From Adiantum capillus-veneris (taxonomy: Eukaryota; Streptophyta; Polypodiopsida; Polypodiales; Pteridaceae): a stretch of 64,000 nt of DNA. A program made the position numbers and the translations under genes. The DNA lies in contig CM043961.1 of the NCBI GenBank assembly GCA_014529385.2, positions 10,776,478 to 10,840,477 on the forward strand, given 5' to 3'. The notes under the pieces are model-generated. The model worked only from the letters and a program-made list of their open reading frames with translations. It did no database searches and had not been told where the DNA came from. Shown here piece after piece: positions 12,801-22,249 of the stretch. How positions within the stretch are numbered: position 1 is the stretch's first letter; each line of letters starts with the position of its first letter.

Positions 12801-15800
12801 TTCACCAACTCTCCTCAGGTAGAGACCCCCTCAGTGTTTTTGGAAAGTCCTTCTGATCCTTTAACTTCTTTACGCAGGGAACTGGAAGCCTAAAGTTACA
12901 GCGAGCTCTTCAAGAGGAGAGGTCCTTCTCTCTTAGACAAGAGAAGCCTCCACATCACGAGGCATTGGAACAGATCAAGCGCGAGCTAGAAGAGCTCAAG
13001 TCTCAGCAGGAGACTAAGGCTATGGTTTGGTGTAGCTCATGCCGCTCTCTAGGGCACCCTCCACAGGAATGCCCCCTTCGGGTTTACTGCCACTTGTGAG
13101 AAGTATCGACATGAGGACAAGGACTACTACTACCTCAAGGGATTGCGACAAATACAGCAAAGTCTTGGTCCTACTCTTCAACAAGGGCCAGCACCTACAT
13201 CCAACATGGTTTCTCCCTGTGGCCATCCACATCATATGCCACCTTTATTGACAGCCCTTCCTATGCAAGGTATGCAAAGTACTTTTCCCTCTCAGAGCTT
13301 TTATCATACCCATGCTCCCTCATCACCTCAAAGCTTCTATGCTTCCACCTCAAACTCCATGCACCAGGAGCAAGGACCACCTCGCCCTGCGACTCGCCCA
13401 TTGAATCGGCCCATTTTGTGCTACAGATGCGGGGAATATGGTCATTACCAAAGCAAATGCCCTCTACCCGAAGCGTCCCCTCCCTGCCGTCATTGCCCTG
13501 AAATGAAGGATCACTATAGTAAAGATTGCCCTAAACTTCGTGCATCCACGGCTGCGAACCCAAGTCAAAGCCAAAATGAGTTTACCTTTCCCAAGCTGAA
13601 TTTGATAACAGTTAGCACCACTCCTCAACCACCCCATTCTGCCCATGTGGTTAGCACTCAAGAGAAGTTGCAGTTGGTAGAGGAGCCAGCGGGCGTCCTC
13701 ACCCGGGCCCAGAGAGCCGCTCTCGGTCTTAGTATTCCAACACGTTCAACTCCCCCACACATTCTCACACCAGTGGATACCCTGCCTTCAGCTATTAACA
13801 AGTCATCCCCAAGTGCCATGAAAGAATCCAAATCTTTGCTCTCCGATATTGATGAAGCTTTCTTGGAAGCAGTTTCCGATCTACAAAAGATCAAGGTACC
13901 CGAGAAACCACTGGTAGAACAGGAAAAGCTTACAGCAAAGACAGTCTTGAAGAGCACCTTCCAACAAGTGTCCCTCTATGACATGCTGCGACTAGATGCG
14001 AGTTTTAGAAGTGACACCCTTGCTGTTATTCAGTCACTTTACCCTGCAGCAAGTCCTAGTGGTGCGCACCTCCCAGTGCGACCATCAAAGTCTTATATGG
14101 TATCCAATCCCGCTGCTCCCCTCACTGATTATAGAAGCCCTCGCCTGACAGTTTCCGTCTTAGGGCAACAATTTTCAGGAGCAATTGTGGATGGTAGATC
14201 TGGCATCAATATGATGCCTGAGTTCACTATGATGGCTTTAGGCCTACAGCCTACTCAACCTTCCCCCTTCACAGTAACATGGGCCGACCAGAGGACAGTA
14301 TACCTTGTGGGCATAGTGGAAAAAGTGCCTCTGCAGGTACAAGATTTCACTTTTAGTTTAGATTTTTTTGTGATTCGTCTTCCACAGGTGGAGGGCGGAT
14401 TTCCCTTGCTCATTGGAAGACCATGGCTACGACACACTAAAGCACTTCATGATTGGGGAAACGATGCCATGTGGATACATACTCCTGGCTCCCCAATGCA
14501 ACCAATTCGTCTAGGAGGCATGGATCCCGTCATACACATAGTTCTTTGTCCTTAGCAACCAGCCTTGAATTGGAACAGCCTACTCCACCTGACGGGTCAG
14601 ATGAGGAACTGTTGGAGTGGTTGGATGCTACCAAATCTATGCCCTGTTTTGGAGTTTCGATTCACTCTTTGCCTGAATGTACACCCTCTTCCAATGTTTC
14701 CACAGTAACAAAACCTAATGAGCCACCTTAGCCAGCTCAAAGGTCGAAGGTCAAAGAAGCTACTCTTGATGCGCCCTTGGTGGAAGCCTTTGAATTTGGT
14801 GAGCCTATGAAGAATCATAGAAACGGGAAGAAATCACCTCTACACGAGTTCACCCCCCTTCAAACATCAGCCCCATTGGTGTCTGCTTCTCCAACCAGAA
14901 CGAAGCTCTCTTCTGTGTCTAGCCAAATCCCTTCACAGAGCAGGTCCTGCTTGATGAATTCCCTGCTCCTGATAGTTGTCTTGCTCAGAATAGTTGGCTC
15001 TGTCCTCAACCTGCACTTTGCTCATAATGGTCTTCTCCCTCCTCGCCCTTACCCAACCCCCAACTCATCCCCTTTTCCAAATTGATCCATCCCAACTCTC
15101 CCAACTCGCCTCTACCCTCCCCCTTACACCCCCTCGACCCTACAGACTTACCCCTCGCCCCTACCACCCGCTCTCTTGCCCTCGCCCCCTACCCTCCCCC
15201 TACTCGCCCCTACCCACCCCCTCTCTGCCCTCGCCCCTATCTAGCCCCCCTAACCACCCCTTTCCCCCCTCGCCCCTACCTAGTCTCCCCCTCCCCCCTA
15301 CCTCACCACTACCTAGTGAGCATATCTCTTTGCTGTGGAGCCTCATTTTGTTGTGCCAATTGGGATTCTTGGACTATGCAATCATACTGGGTTCCCGCCT
15401 ATTCAAAGGCTTAAGGCATTTGCAAGCAATGCAGTGTTTTTAACCCCACTTTTGGCTTCCCGCCTATTCAAAGCCTTAAGGCATTTGCAAGCAGTGCAAT
15501 GTTTTTTAACACCAATTTTGAGGCATGTAAGGTCATGGTTGGGCCTCATACCTGCTTCACGAAAGATGTATGGATGCGGTGCCTAGTGGTTTTCTACCAC
15601 AGTTTTTTTAGTATCCCTCTCACCAAGACGAGGTTTTCTTTCACAGTTTTTCAGTATCCCTCTCACCGAGACGGTGAGCGGTCTTGTGGCGGGCAACCTG
15701 TAGCAGGCTACAGTGTCACTTTCACATGACACACAGTCAATACAGTTGGTTTGGTCTGGTTCACACTGGACAGACTCTCTAGGCTAGGCAATGACACGTG

Positions 15801-18357
15801 GTAGGATACGGACGGTGGTGGTTTAGTGGACATCGTGGCCAGGTCACCACCACCGCTCAGTTTGGAGATTGGTTTAGGTGGCTGACATTTATGAGCTGTT
15901 GGTGGATCATCTTCTAGCTCTATGGTCCAGCGTCGTCGTTAGGAGTAGCGAGTCTATACACACAGCACGTCTTCACCATCCCTACACATCTGAGCCTCCA
16001 CACCCCCATTGTACCTGTGAGTCCTAGGCCGGAGCTGAGTGTGCTCCCACACCAGAGTCTTGTATCGGTTCTTTGAAATAGTCAAGTCGTATGTTCTGGT
16101 CTGCTATTGTGTCTCTGTGAGCTCAGTTGTTGTCGATTGTTCCTTTGTTTTCAATCTGTTTTGAGTGAGATTGTCACGCACATTGCACTGAGGAGCACCC
16201 ACTGCAGAGAGCACGACACATTATCCGCGCTACAGAATGTGCATTGACTATAGAGCTCTCAACAAAATCACCATCAAGAACACATTTCCGATTCCCAAGA
16301 TCGATGATATTCTAGACCGACTATAGGGATCCTCTTGTTTCAGCAGGATCGATTTGAAGAGCGGATATCATCACATCCGAATCGCGCCAAGGGATGTCTA
16401 CAAGACAGATTTTCGGACCACCTTTGGTTTATTTGAGTTTTTGGTGATGCCTTTCGGTCTTACCAATGCTACAACGACATTTAACCGAATGATGGACAGG
16501 ATTTTTCGAGAGTACACACTATCTGTTGGCACTTTCTTTGACGACATCATTATTTTCTCCCAAGGATGAAGCAGAACATAGAGAACATCTGCTACAGGTC
16601 CTTCAGGCATTACGAGATCACAAGTTGGTGATCAATGCAAAGAAAAGTGAATTTTTCCTACCCGAGATACACTTTTTGGGACACATCGTCTCAGCAGCAG
16701 CAGGAGTGCAGATGGACCCGGCCAAGATAGAGACTATTCGTGATTGGCCCGATTTGAAGAATGTCCATGAAGTTAGAAGCTTCTTGGACTTATGTTCTTA
16801 CTACCGGCCGTTCATTAGAAAGTTTGCAGAGGTTGCTTCCCCTTTCCATATTTTGACACAGAAAGGAGTCCCTTTCTCGTGGGGACCTACAGAGGTGACT
16901 GCCTTTCAGACTTTCAAAGAGAAATTGACTACAGGACCAGTTTTGACTTTGCCGGATTTGCGGAAGTCATTCGAAGTATATTGTGATGCTTGTGGTCGTA
17001 GTCTAGGTGCGTTCTTAATGCAAGAAGGCCATGTCATTGCCTACAAGAGCCGATTGTTCTCAAGGCCAGAATTGACAGCATAGATATATGAGAAAGAGCT
17101 TTTGGCGGTTATCCATGCTCTTACTCAATGCCGACATTACCTACTCGGAGCCGCTTTTACGGTCTTCACAGATCACCAGGGATACGCTACTTCTTGTCAC
17201 AGAAGCAGCTACCTGAAAAGAAGATGCGGTGGGCAAACATCTTGTCACAATTTCACTTCCAGATTGTCCATGTGCAGGGACAAAAGAATTTGGTGGCGGA
17301 TGCTTTGTCCCGGAAGCCGTTGGTTCTGGCGATTTCCGCGATACATCATAGGAGCTTCGAGGATATGGTCGATCAGTATGCCACAGATACAGATTTTGAA
17401 GATATTTTCACTCGGATACGGAATGGGGAGGTAGTAGTGGGATATTCCATTCGGGATGGCTACTTGATGAAGAAAACGATGTTGTGCGTTACACAACCGT
17501 TAAGGGGAAAGGTTTTAACCCAATGCCATTGTCCACCATTTACGGGTCACCGCGGCATTGCTACCACCTTGAAAGGTGTGAAGAGATACTTCTTTTGGTC
17601 GAGACTCAAGAAGGACGTGGACGATTTTGTACGAAGTTGCTTGGTTGCCAAAAGGTCAAGTTTGACAGGCATAAAGCACAGGGATTGTTATAGCCTTTAC
17701 CCATACCCACCCGCCCCTGGGAAAGTATTGCAATGGATTTCATTTTTGATCTCCGGAGAACACAGAGAGGACATGATGGTATTTGGACTGTTATTGACAT
17801 ATTTAGCAAGCAAGCTCATTTCATTCTAGTGAAGAAAACAGTCAAGCCGGATCATTTACCGAGACTTTTTGTGGCCTAGTTCTTCAGATTACATGGCATG
17901 CCTGAGACAATTGTCTTTGACAGAGACCCGAGATTCACGAATTTGGTTGAGTGGTTCAAAAAGGGAAAGTGTTTCCAGTGTGATGTACATCAAAAGAGAA
18001 CTAGAGCCTATCTTCTCTATGATCATTTTAAGTAAAATAAAGTCCAAATTTGGAAAGAATGTACACTTTGATTTGTATAAATTGTTGGTGAAAGCATCAG
18101 ATGAATGAAGACAAGAAGACTCATGACAAGTTCAGTTTTTGGTCTTCAAAGGTTTATACACGATCGCATTAGAGGTAAGTGTTGATATTTAGAAAGTAAG
18201 ATACACTTGGCTGAAATTAGAGTAAGATAAAAGAGAAGATATTTTGGAGGTGGGCCAGAGGGCAATATTCTTGGTGGTTCCCACTAGTTTAGAATGATAA
18301 GGGTTGAGTTGTTTTGACGGTGTAATTGATGGCAAATACTCTTCTTTTTCTTTCGTT

Positions 18358-18405
<48 letters not shown>

Positions 18406-20205
18406 GGGGTTGTTATGGGGTTTCACAAAGTGAAGTGATGACATGGCATATCTGCCACTGAATAGAAGAGTGGAGCATAAGGACAGAAGCTGATGCAAAG
18501 GCACTACCTAACAGATTGTACAGATGGCTGATTGTTGATGTGGCAGTCACTGTACTGATGCTGATGCGGAAAACCTGTACGGAAGCACCTGCTGATGTGG
18601 CACTATTGTGTGGCACTAAGTGGTGTTGATACGGACGCACCCGCTGATGTGGCACGAAGTGCTGATATGATAACCTCAACATAAAAAATTTATTGACAGC
18701 GAGTCCACATGTTTCTTTTGATTTTATTTATGGCTTTTCAAGTGCTTCTTTTTTACCAACAGCTACAAAATCAAGGCCAGGCTGCCGATTGTACTCAGAT
18801 TGTGCGAATGGTCTCTCTGAGCTAGATCAGTTGCTCTCTGTCTTGCTTGACATCAGTATCAATAAAGTAAAGAAACAACCTTAGGGGGGCCTACATTAGG
18901 GGCCAATCATCTCCGAAAAAAACTGTGTCTCTCACGTATCTCTTGCAAGTGTTTCTGCTTGCAGTGGTTTGTCAATTCAGTTTGATTCAAGTCTGTTTCA
19001 CTCATTCACTGCTTGTGTTGTAAGTACCAATCAGTTTCATAAAAGGTCAGATTCAGCAAAACCATCAAGCCAGAGTTCCACTTTTAATCATTCCAAACAA
19101 GGTCCTAGTATGTTCATTCTACATTAGATATCACTGATCATGTGTTCCAAAACAATCAAAATATTTGCTTGCCCTTACTCAAGTAACATACCAACTTTAT
19201 GTAAAGTTCTTCTTTGACTACAGTTCTAACCAGAGACTTGTAAGACAGAAAGGCTTCTTACCTGAAATTGGTAAAGAGAAAACCCCCTATACAAATCAAT
19301 GTTAAGCACACTGTTGTCAATAAAATTATGTATCTGCAAAATTATGATAGCACAAAATCAAATTGTGAAGGACATTAGAGCTGCAAACATCACCTAATGA
19401 GAAGGAAAATCTTTTCACATTACAATGCTGGGGCTTACGTAATTGGATGTTGCTCAAGTAGTATATCAAATATATACGAAAAACGAGGAACCCCCTCTTT
19501 GACATATCCCAGATTGAGCGTAGGAGTCCACAAAAATGATAGTTTGTCAAGAGATGAGGTTAAAGTGCTGAATTGTCCAAGATGAAGTGGTGTTGCCACG
19601 GGCAAACCCCTTTTGCTGTTAGTCACAAAAATTGAAAAACAGGTCTGGATAGTTAAAAAGAGGGTCTTTGCAACTGATCTTCTCATCTTTACGAGGAGGA
19701 ACACAACTCCAAGCAACCCTGCCACCACCTATAAGCAAGCAACTAAGTTTTAACTCAGGCGTAGCTTTTAGTGCTGTCAAAAATTAGCTGAGGATAGACA
19801 AGAAAATGCAATAATGTTACCTTCAAAGATAGCATAAGTGCCTGCCCATCCTCAATGAGGACATCCTTTAGAGACTTCAATGCATCCTGATTCAAGTTGC
19901 AAGAAGAAAGTACATGATCCCAACACGTGATAACCTTTTTCCACCAGCCCTTCTTTAAACCTTTGCTTCCAAGGGACTGATCTCCATTCCAATTCTGGAG
20001 GTGTCTCCCTGTGGGTTAACGGTAAATGTTAATGAAACCGTACCATCAGGAGCCCGTGACTGGGCTGTAGGCAATTTTCAGATATCACTAAATCATAAAG
20101 CATTATTTTTCACATCTTTTTGAAAGTCTACCTTCACTTGCCAATGCACGGGCTGCAAGCCTCCTTTGTTTGAACAAGGCCCTCTCTATTGAAAATTTTT
20201 GGCTC
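6736..20205 (-). CDS. POLLUX/CASTOR (DMI1)-like ion channel, six internal exons
   Basis: Six minus-strand exons with matching splice phases were assembled by eye: 20132-20205, 19821-20008, 19439-19728, 19262-19333, 6946-7021, 6736-6834. The product has hydrophobic segments [13 protein letters not shown] (third exon) and [17 protein letters not shown] (fourth), then [15 protein letters not shown] (fifth), then [19 protein letters not shown] (sixth). The last two blocks are hallmarks of the pore region of the DMI1/CASTOR/POLLUX family. The wording seems closest to the POLLUX-like (plastid-envelope, PEC1/PEC2-type) branch, but this is from memory. These are cation channels; the plant branch acts in nuclear or plastid envelopes. 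The downstream RCK/NAD-binding exons and the N-terminal exons were not found, so they lie beyond 1 or upstream of 20205. The 12.2-kb intron is packed with transposons. No stop or frameshift was seen in the exons, so the gene may be functional. Confidence 0.72.
6946..7021 (-). CDS. Exon: SSSTHLK block
   Basis: 76 bp. The first base completes the codon split by the previous exon, then 25 codons ending STHLK; donor AAG/GTGCGT. Acceptor GAAG/GAGTTTT was chosen because it alone restores the frame; a stronger-looking CAG at 7009-7011 would break it. Confidence 0.75.
7022..8343 (-). other. Intronic stretch, no gene recognised
   Basis: Between the fifth exon and the gypsy LTR. Short ORFs on both strands (for example 7224-7448 and 7821-8072) show no family resemblance. 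The only structure seen is the degenerate repeat at 7745-8150. Confidence 0.5.
7745..8150 (+). repeat. Degenerate ~80-bp repeat, about four copies
   Basis: A unit reading roughly GGAGAAAGAAT...GTGA, then TTCCA-TTTTGAAGGA, then GACTCTTG-AAC, then CTCCACAATA-AGCTTGAA recurs near 7750, 7815, 7990 and 8070. Copies are diverged and unequally spaced. Confidence 0.5.
8344..9131 (+). repeat. 5' LTR of the gypsy element, apparently chimeric
   Basis: The right end (GTTACA at 9126-9131) is followed one base later by a PBS. From about 8580 onward the LTR matches family X (the solo LTR at 29045-29770). The left ~200 bp, starting TGTAGCAGGGCTACAGTGTC, instead match the start of the family Y LTRs at 11319 and 15699. 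It is either a recombinant LTR or a family Y fragment fused to a truncated X LTR. Confidence 0.6.
8867..8874 (+). promoter_or_regulatory. TATA box in family X LTR
   Basis: TTTATAAG, about 265 bp before the LTR end. The same motif sits at the corresponding place in the partial LTR at 28318-28325. Confidence 0.5.
9133..9144 (+). other. Primer-binding site of the gypsy element
   Basis: TGGTATCAAAGC, one mismatch from the initiator-tRNA-Met PBS, one base after the LTR end at 9131. Confidence 0.8.
9540..10490 (+). pseudogene. Ty3/gypsy gag relic
   Basis: Several short ORFs in different frames together make a basic, acidic-patched gag-like protein. The diagnostic feature is the CCHC zinc knuckle [14 protein letters not shown] encoded at 10421-10462. 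Upstream pieces include a lysine-rich block ([17 protein letters not shown]) and a serine/aspartate stretch near 9745-9790. Frameshifts and stops separate the parts, so no functional Gag is made. Confidence 0.6.
10630..11318 (+). pseudogene. Gypsy protease and N-terminal reverse transcriptase
   Basis: A retropepsin-like start ([20 protein letters not shown], about 10655-10715) holds a D-G-G-A version of the D-S/T-G-A active site. After broken sequence, 11148-11318 encodes [20 protein letters not shown] and [18 protein letters not shown], the first blocks of Ty3/gypsy RT. The frame is cut at 11318 by the insertion of another LTR element and resumes at 16235 with [15 protein letters not shown]. 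Confidence 0.8.
11319..11853 (+). repeat. Family Y 5' LTR
   Basis: 535 bp, TGTAGC...GCTACA terminal inverted repeat, followed by GGTGCTCTC and TTGGTGATCACGGTGG, a possible PBS region that could not be matched to a tRNA by eye. Confidence 0.85.
12036..12893 (+). CDS. Family Y Gag, capsid part
   Basis: Starts at an ATG 180 bp after the 5' LTR. Residues about 25-65 are Pro/Ser/Thr-rich ([20 protein letters not shown]). Residues about 95-220 carry the retrotransposon-gag fold signature: [37 protein letters not shown], then [20 protein letters not shown]. The TAA at 12891-12893 ends this frame, and the next frame (12895 onward) continues a coiled stretch [19 protein letters not shown] and a zinc knuckle, so a frameshift or programmed shift separates capsid from nucleocapsid. 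Confidence 0.8.
   Translation: MTHTRRSVERQRALLSPLKYNRRRPLVPSRSPSTSSPIPPHTTSPIPPSGSTSSTPPSPVKLSPILLQQAIEQRAPEQRAIEALASVLAKVNIKFPTFKGLSSEDADDHARRFVSLCRGRDLNREDAYLVLFPSTLDRLANKWYSQFAKNHFATWAALRQQLCAAFRPSDYHEKVLDELANMVLQPEETCAELMTKTKSLVAKLPQQSGEFMVKKWVEKTLPKTSQEKLQESLRPDATLEEFVAAATRIEGARKLFTNSPQVETPSVFLESPSDPLTSLRRELEA
12895..14555 (+). pseudogene. Family Y nucleocapsid and retropepsin-like region
   Basis: Three cysteine knuckles appear in order: [14 protein letters not shown] (13031-13072), [14 protein letters not shown] and [15 protein letters not shown] (13421-13528). The first is in frame 1 and ends at a stop near 13097; from 13143 an open frame of 470 codons continues to 14555. Its C-terminal third is retropepsin-like: [20 protein letters not shown], then [20 protein letters not shown]. 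The catalytic D-S/T-G has become D-G-R-S-G, so activity is doubtful. No polymerase follows. Confidence 0.75.
15040..15310 (+). repeat. C-rich degenerate tandem repeat
   Basis: Short units of the type CCCTCGCCCCTAC repeat with variation across about 270 bp; the opposite strand is strongly G-rich. Confidence 0.75.
15392..15521 (+). repeat. 65-bp tandem duplication
   Basis: Copies start at 15392 and 15457 (TTCCCGCCTATTCAAAG..., ...GGCATTTGCAAGCA). About 90 percent identical by eye. Confidence 0.85.
15699..16234 (+). repeat. Family Y 3' LTR
   Basis: 536 bp, TGTAGC...GCTACA, followed by GAATG and the continuation of the interrupted gypsy RT frame. Confidence 0.85.
16235..17968 (+). pseudogene. 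Ty3/gypsy pol: RT, RNase H, truncated integrase
   Basis: Continues the RT begun at 11148. RT blocks: [47 protein letters not shown] and the catalytic FFDDIIIFS (Y/F-x-D-D intact). Then [20 protein letters not shown] and the thumb, RNase H ([20 protein letters not shown], a D-A-C-G-S-x-G site; ending [18 protein letters not shown]), and the integrase H2C2 zinc finger ([18 protein letters not shown]). The integrase core has its first two acidic residues (WISFLISG region, FDRDPRF in a shifted frame), but sequence identity stops at about 17968 before the catalytic glutamate. In-frame stops (about 16324, 17081) and frameshifts (about 16555, 17190, 17740) make it non-functional. Confidence 0.88.
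17969..18359. other. Unassigned stretch
   Basis: After the integrase breaks off no coding signal was recognised on either strand. Confidence 0.4.
18360..18404 (+). repeat. Poly(G) tract, 45 bases
   Basis: An uninterrupted run of 45 G, then T-GGGG. Such tracts can form G-quadruplexes and are also prone to sequencing-length error. Confidence 0.9.
18415..19060 (+). repeat. Probable relic LTR related to family X
   Basis: Starts TTTCACAAAGTG...GATGACATGGC, like the TGTCACAAAG...GATGACGTGGC start of the family X LTR, and further on has GGGGCCAATCATCTC like the X 3' part. Internally GCTGATGTGGCAC recurs three times. It may be the decayed 3' LTR of the gypsy element that starts at 8344. The boundaries are uncertain. 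Confidence 0.4.
19262..19333 (-). CDS. Exon: transmembrane helix ending GGFLFTNF
   Basis: 72 bp; acceptor TTTTGCAG/A, donor TTTCAG/GTAAGA. Phases agree with both neighbouring exons. Encodes [17 protein letters not shown], a clear membrane span. Confidence 0.75.
19439..19728 (-). CDS. Exon: first membrane span and lumenal segment
   Basis: 290 bp; acceptor CTTATAG/GTGG, donor AC/GTAAGC. Encodes [13 protein letters not shown] followed by basic MRRSVAK, then a soluble stretch ending [16 protein letters not shown]. Confidence 0.72.
19821..20008 (-). CDS. Exon: [16 protein letters not shown] block
   Basis: 188 bp; acceptor CCCACAG/GG, donor TTTGAAG/GTAACA. Ends phase 0, matching the next exon. 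Confidence 0.72.
20132..20205 (-). CDS. Exon: [18 protein letters not shown] block
   Basis: 74 bp; acceptor TTTTAG/G, donor GTGAAG/GTAGAC. Needs an upstream exon ending in phase 2, which was not located. Confidence 0.68.
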
Positions 20206-20441
20206 CTAAAACTAACATTATGGTTAATAAATTGTTGAGAAGAAAAACATGGAACTCACATATAAAGATGAGCCAAGGCAAAGAACACAACTTTCTCAAT
20301 TCAAAGTTAATCTATTGTATGGAGGTCCTTCCACAGTGTCCTATAATAATTTGCCTCTTGTTAGTGGCAAAAATAGCATACACCTAATTCTAATCAAGCC
20401 AAGTTATGTGCCGCCGTGCTAAATCGCTGGACGACCTATTC
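20206..20441. other. Upstream intron sequence
   Basis: No further exon with consistent phase was recognised on the minus strand here. Confidence 0.35.
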
Positions 20442-20655
20442 GCAGTTCTTTCTAGTGATACACACTGTTCTTCTCCCCTACCCCCCACCCTCCACCTTTG
20501 GTTTGCATGTGCGCCTGTGATTCTTTTTTCCAGTTTTTGTTTTGTGTGCAGTTCTTTCTAGTGATACACACTGTTCTTCTCCCCTACCCCCCACCCTCCA
20601 CCTTTGGTTTGCATGTGCGCCTGTGATGCTTTTTTCCAGTTTTTGTTTTGTGTTT
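20442..20655 (+). repeat. 107-bp tandem duplication
   Basis: Copies begin at 20442 and 20549 (CAGTTCTTTCTAGTGATACA). Only one substitution (GATTC versus GATGC) was seen, so the duplication is recent or the copies are being homogenised. Confidence 0.9.
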
Positions 20656-21120
20656 TCAATGCAGGCGTTTTTTTTTCATTGTATTTGTTTCTTGCTTGTT
20701 TTCATTTGTTTGGTTTGCTTGTGGTTTTTTATTTGTGTGTATTGCCTACGCATCGCATCGCAAGGACGCTTGGGTGTGTACTGCTTGGTTTCCTGTGAGT
20801 GAGGTGTGTCTGTGTGTGCTTGCACGTTGCTTGTTTTCTTTATATTCCCTTGTTTATTAGACTAACTTTAGGAATCATGGTGTCACAAGTGTGACGACAT
20901 GGCATAACAGTAAGTGGATTGTCATCAGCTTTTGTAAACGAAACCCATGAATAAAAGAGATTTATGAAAGATTACATATGTTGTCTTTCCGATTGAAAGA
21001 TCACATAATTGGACATGTGTTCTTGTGTTTACCTAACCAGACATACTTCTATCCCAAAGTGGCGAAGTATGAATGGCCATTGATAAGCTTGAAAAGCATA
21101 AAGGACTATATCCTCTCACC
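20656..21120. other. Unassigned stretch with an LTR-like start
   Basis: TGTCACAAGTGTGACGACAT at 20881 resembles the first bases of the family X LTR, but similarity fades after about 40 bp. Nothing else was recognised. Confidence 0.35.
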
Positions 21121-21408
21121 TTATTGTGGGGGAGAGATATAGATAGATACAAGTGTATGGAGTAGCTCCGTTGATGAATGATGAGGAGAGGCTATTGCAT
21201 AGAGCTCCAAGAAAGTAGCATTGCTAGAGGAGTCCGGACCGATGATGCCCTTCCTTAATAGATATTCCTTGGCAAACACAATTGGGTCTCCAAAATCAAA
21301 ACTTTTACTAAAATCTTCAAAGAGAGATACCTTTGAATTTGTGATTGCCTTCCTAACGACCACCAATTGCACATCAAGATCTGACAACAAACTCTCCATC
21401 TCTTTCAT
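21121..21408 (-). CDS. Unrecognised 95-codon ORF
   Basis: Minus-strand frame with balanced amino-acid use: MESLLSDLDVQLVVVRKAIT, then LFEDFSKSFDFGDPIVFAKE, ending VSIYISPPQ-stop. The frame stays open upstream of the methionine at about 21408. It could be the last exon of a host gene or part of a retrotransposon gag. A donor-like AAG/GTGAGA follows directly after the stop. No family could be assigned. Confidence 0.35.
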   Translation of the reverse strand: MKEMESLLSDLDVQLVVVRKAITNSKVSLFEDFSKSFDFGDPIVFAKEYLLRKGIIGPDSSSNATFLELYAIASPHHSSTELLHTLVSIYISPPQ

Positions 21409-21716
21409 AGGTTGAAGAAGCTTCTTTTCAAGCTTTAGGGATCCATCTTCTCTATGACTATGAGAATGAAATGATGACTGAGCCTTTTCTCTATATCAGC
21501 TCGTTAATTTCCCATGGCTGCTACTATTGAAGGACCATTCTCTTTTTGAGGAATTCGATCAACTATAATGTGTCGTTGACCTCGATCTCTCTCGATGGCT
21601 TGACATCTTTTCGGTAGCAAAAGTCTTAAAATCCAAGACCCCCTTCAATTACCCAAATGGTAAATAAGGTAACTCCCCTCTCATACAAATGAAACTTGCC
21701 CTTGATACATCACAAG

Positions 21717-21718
<2 letters not shown>

Positions 21719-21809
<91 letters not shown>

Positions 21810-21812
21810 ATG
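21719..21812 (+). repeat. Compound microsatellite (TA)n(TG)n
   Basis: About 24 TA units followed by about 23 TG units with one CG interruption, directly upstream of the L1 5' region. Confidence 0.95.
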
Positions 21813-22096
21813 TATATGTGGAAGAAAACGAGTTCACTGTTGCTGCTACACCTTGCGCACGCCATCACTGCCTCCCTTTGCTTCCTCTCGTGCACGCCTT
21901 GCCTAGATAGTCTGCCTCATCCCCCCCCCTCGCGCGTTGCCCTGTGCTGCCCGCCCAACCTGCTGCGCGCTGCCCTGAGTTGCCTGCTTAGCCTGCTACG
22001 TGCTGCCCAATGCCGCCCGCCCGCCCGCCCCCTCACGTGCTCCCTCCTTGCACTGTCTGCAGCCTACCCCCGATCCCTCAAACCCACCCACCCACA

Positions 22097-22127
<31 letters not shown>

Positions 22128-22149
22128 AACTCCCTCCGCATGCTCTCCT
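21813..22149 (+). other. GC-rich 5' leader of an L1 element
   Basis: C-rich sequence with repeated CTGCTGCGCGCTGCCC-like phrases and a 29-base poly(C) run (22097-22125). The frame is open into ORF1 but low-complexity, so it is treated as 5' UTR. Confidence 0.45.
22097..22125 (+). repeat. Poly(C) tract, 29 bases
   Basis: Uninterrupted C run after ACCCACCCACA. Confidence 0.9.
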
Positions 22150-22249
22150 TTAATGTTGCTTCACAGCGGCATAGGCTCGCCGTATCGCTTCACCTCGCCC
22201 TCATCGACGACCTGGACTCCCTTTCGCTTCCCTTTGTAGCAACAAACAT

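Larger units (their letters stand above)
14556..15698 (+). other. Family Y 3' internal region, non-coding
   Basis: No pol domains. Contains a C-rich stretch at 15040-15310 made of many CCCTCGCCCCTACC-like units, a 65-bp duplication at 15392-15521, and just before the 3' LTR two related blocks (about 15585-15680) built on TTTCACAGTTTTTCAGTATC. No clean polypurine tract was seen. Confidence 0.6.
11319..16234 (+). mobile_element. Non-autonomous gag-protease LTR retrotransposon (family Y)
   Basis: Two LTRs of 535 and 536 bp (11319-11853, 15699-16234), both starting TGTAGC and ending GCTACA, flank 3.8 kb of internal DNA with a gag gene, zinc knuckles and a retropepsin-like domain. No RT, RNase H or integrase is present; the last 1.1 kb is non-coding and C-rich. 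It lies inside the gypsy RT gene at the codons for W-R-M-C-I. Downstream flank is GAATG and upstream flank reads GAGAA before TG; a GAATG target duplication fits if one TG was lost at the left junction. The LTRs differ at about two dozen positions by eye. It resembles TR-GAG-type elements that rely on another element's pol. Confidence 0.8.

Noticed and set aside
13020-13235. Antisense ORFs inside gag and pol regions
   Set aside because: Shadow frames of the plus-strand retrotransposon genes, with no motif of their own.
18289-18504. Poly-proline ORF opposite the G tract
   Set aside because: It is only the translation of the poly(G) run and has no independent coding support.
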